Shown here: one piece after another, positions 62,292-64,000 of the stretch
Layout of the letters: every line of letters starts with the position of its first letter
Numbering within the stretch: the stretch's first letter is position 1
From: Candidatus Nanopelagicales bacterium
GTDB taxonomy: Bacteria; Actinomycetota; Actinomycetes; S36-B12
Length of the DNA stretch: 64,000 bases
Reading direction: 5' to 3'
Assembly (NCBI GenBank): GCA_017854795.1
Contig: JAFMHB010000016.1
Coordinates: 1 to 64,000 of the forward strand
The notes under the pieces: generated by a model
The model's database searches: none
Told to the model about the DNA's origin: nothing
Seen by the model: only the letters and a program-made list of their open reading frames with translations
Made by a program: the position numbers and the translations under genes

Positions 62292-64000
62292 TGAAACTCC
62301 CAATTACGTGGATCAAGGAGTTTGCACCCGTTCACGCAAATGCACCGGAGATAGCCGCAGCTTTGATCAATGCAGGCTTAGAAGTTGAAGGTATTGAAAC
62401 ACTCGGTGCAGGTGTCAGCGGAACATTGGTTATTGGTCGCGTGGTCGAAATTGAGGAACTCACCGAATTCAAAAAACCTATTCGCTGGTGTCAAGTTGAC
62501 TTAGGCACGCAGATCCGGGGAATCGTATGTGGTGCAACGAATTTTGCTGTGGGTGACCACGTCGTTGTGGCAGAGCCGGGAGTCACGCTACCAGGTGATT
62601 TCACGATTACTTCTCGCGAAACCTATGGCCACGTTTCTGACGGCATGATCTGCTCCGAACGCGAGATCGGGCTTGGGCAGGACCATGCAGGGATTCTGGT
62701 CTTGGATGGCGTTAGCCCTGGGCAGAATGCAAATGAGTTGTTGGGCATTGGTGAAGAAATTCTTGACATTGCTGTGACACCTGACCGAGGGTACGCATTG
62801 TCCGTCCGCGGTGTCGCTCGAGAAGTTGCAACGGCCTTCGGAGTGGAATTCCGCGACCCAGCGATTATTTGGGAACCAGTCCTAGGTGCTCCAGCCAGTG
62901 GACTCGAACCGCATGATTGCATAATCGAAGACTTTGGTGTCTGTGAATTGCTCACTCTCCGTACGGTTCTTGGTTTTAACCCAGATGCACCGACACCTCG
63001 TTACATGGTGGCACGTTTGCAAGCGTGCGGGATTCGAAGCATCTCATTGGCTGTTGATGTAACGAACTACGTCATGCTGGAACTTGGTCAACCCACTCAC
63101 GCATTTGATTTGGACAAGTTAAGCGGTCCAGTTCGGGTTCGTCGTGCCAATGTCGGTGAGAGCTTAGAGACACTTGATCATGTTGTGCGAAATCTTTCTC
63201 CACTGGATTCAATAATCGCGGACTCCAGTGGACCTATTGGACTCGCAGGGACAATGGGGGGATTGACAACTGAAATTGACGGGTCTACCACCAACATTGC
63301 CCTTGAAGCTGCATTTTTCCCAGCATCAACGGTCGCCGGAAATTCACGGCGACACAAAATCTCTAGCGAGGCATCACGTCGCTTTGAACGGGGCATCGAT
63401 CGAGAACTAGCACCGATTGCATCGGCGCGTGCGTGTGCATTACTGGTCGCACATGGTGGCGGAAGTTATGCAGGCATGTGCGCGGTTGAATCGCCGATTT
63501 CAGAATCCATAATCGAATTCGACCTTAACCTTCCAACGCGGACAGCAGGAATGGTGATCGATCATCAAACTGTGATCGAAAAACTCGATGCAATCGGTGC
63601 AACCTATGTTCGGACAGGTCCTGAAATAGGTGTAGTAACCCCACCAAGTTGGCGTCCAGATTTGACTCAACCGGCTGACCTTGTTGAAGAAGTTGTCCGA
63701 CTCGTTGGGTACGAGAAACTTCCTTCGACTTTACCAAGTGCACCTGCTGGCCGAGGCCTTACCCATGAACAACGTTTGCGTCGTCGAATTGGGAATCTTT
63801 TAGCGGGTCGTGGGATGCATGAAATCCGCGCGTATCCCTTTATTGGTGTCAATGATTTCGACGCATTGCGGTTTCCTGAAAATGACTCGCGAAGGGAGAC
63901 GCCGACCTTGGTGAATCCGCTGTCCGACCTCACACCCCAAATGAGATCGACGCTCCTGCCTGGCATGCTTTCTATTGCGGCTCGAAATGTGGGTCGAGGA
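62291..64000 (+). CDS. pheT: Phenylalanyl-tRNA synthetase beta subunit (3' end outside the window)
   Basis: GTG 62291: MKLPITWIKEFAPVHANAPEIAAALINAGLEVEGIE...VCGATNFAVGDHVVVAEPG...SDGMICSEREIG; open to the end of the window. Confidence 0.95.
   Translation, partial: MKLPITWIKEFAPVHANAPEIAAALINAGLEVEGIETLGAGVSGTLVIGRVVEIEELTEFKKPIRWCQVDLGTQIRGIVCGATNFAVGDHVVVAEPGVTLPGDFTITSRETYGHVSDGMICSEREIGLGQDHAGILVLDGVSPGQNANELLGIGEEILDIAVTPDRGYALSVRGVAREVATAFGVEFRDPAIIWEPVLGAPASGLEPHDCIIEDFGVCELLTLRTVLGFNPDAPTPRYMVARLQACGIRSISLAVDVTNYVMLELGQPTHAFDLDKLSGPVRVRRANVGESLETLDHVVRNLSPLDSIIADSSGPIGLAGTMGGLTTEIDGSTTNIALEAAFFPASTVAGNSRRHKISSEASRRFERGIDRELAPIASARACALLVAHGGGSYAGMCAVESPISESIIEFDLNLPTRTAGMVIDHQTVIEKLDAIGATYVRTGPEIGVVTPPSWRPDLTQPADLVEEVVRLVGYEKLPSTLPSAPAGRGLTHEQRLRRRIGNLLAGRGMHEIRAYPFIGVNDFDALRFPENDSRRETPTLVNPLSDLTPQMRSTLLPGMLSIAARNVGRG

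Overview
This window looks like a compact, moderate-GC actinobacterial chromosome segment (gene order resembles Streptomyces/Mycobacterium; a streamlined aquatic lineage is an inference). It is almost entirely housekeeping and biosynthetic genes on the + strand: DksA/TraR-lspA-rluD-dnaE; hisDCBHAFI running into trpE...trpCBA; a DsbA-like protein, lgt, gltBD, pyk; pyrR-pyrB-pyrC-(Rv1382-like)-carA-carB-pyrK-pyrD-pyrF; gmk-rpoZ-coaBC-metK-priA-def-fmt-rsmB-rpe-ribD-ribE-ribH-hisE-hisG; an MFS transporter, an SseB-like protein and a DUF1844-like protein; infC-rpmI-rplT and an rRNA methyltransferase; a putative Fe/2OG-oxygenase-like gene with cysD-cysNC; and pheST (pheT runs off the end). I found no tRNA, rRNA, CRISPR array, transposon, prophage or classic defence system. 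The points most worth a second look are: a two-component system plus DUF2752 gene embedded in the trp operon; absence of the mIHF/sIHF gene from its usual slot between pyrF and gmk; absence of ribBA between ribE and ribH; a PyrR-binding loop that would sequester the pyrR Shine-Dalgarno; an infC gene that probably starts at a rare ATC codon behind a terminator-like leader; an MFS gene that shares palindromic start and stop sequences with its neighbours; and a cysDNC cassette with an uncharacterised oxygenase-like gene inserted before pheST. All family calls come from reading the translations; no database search was run.
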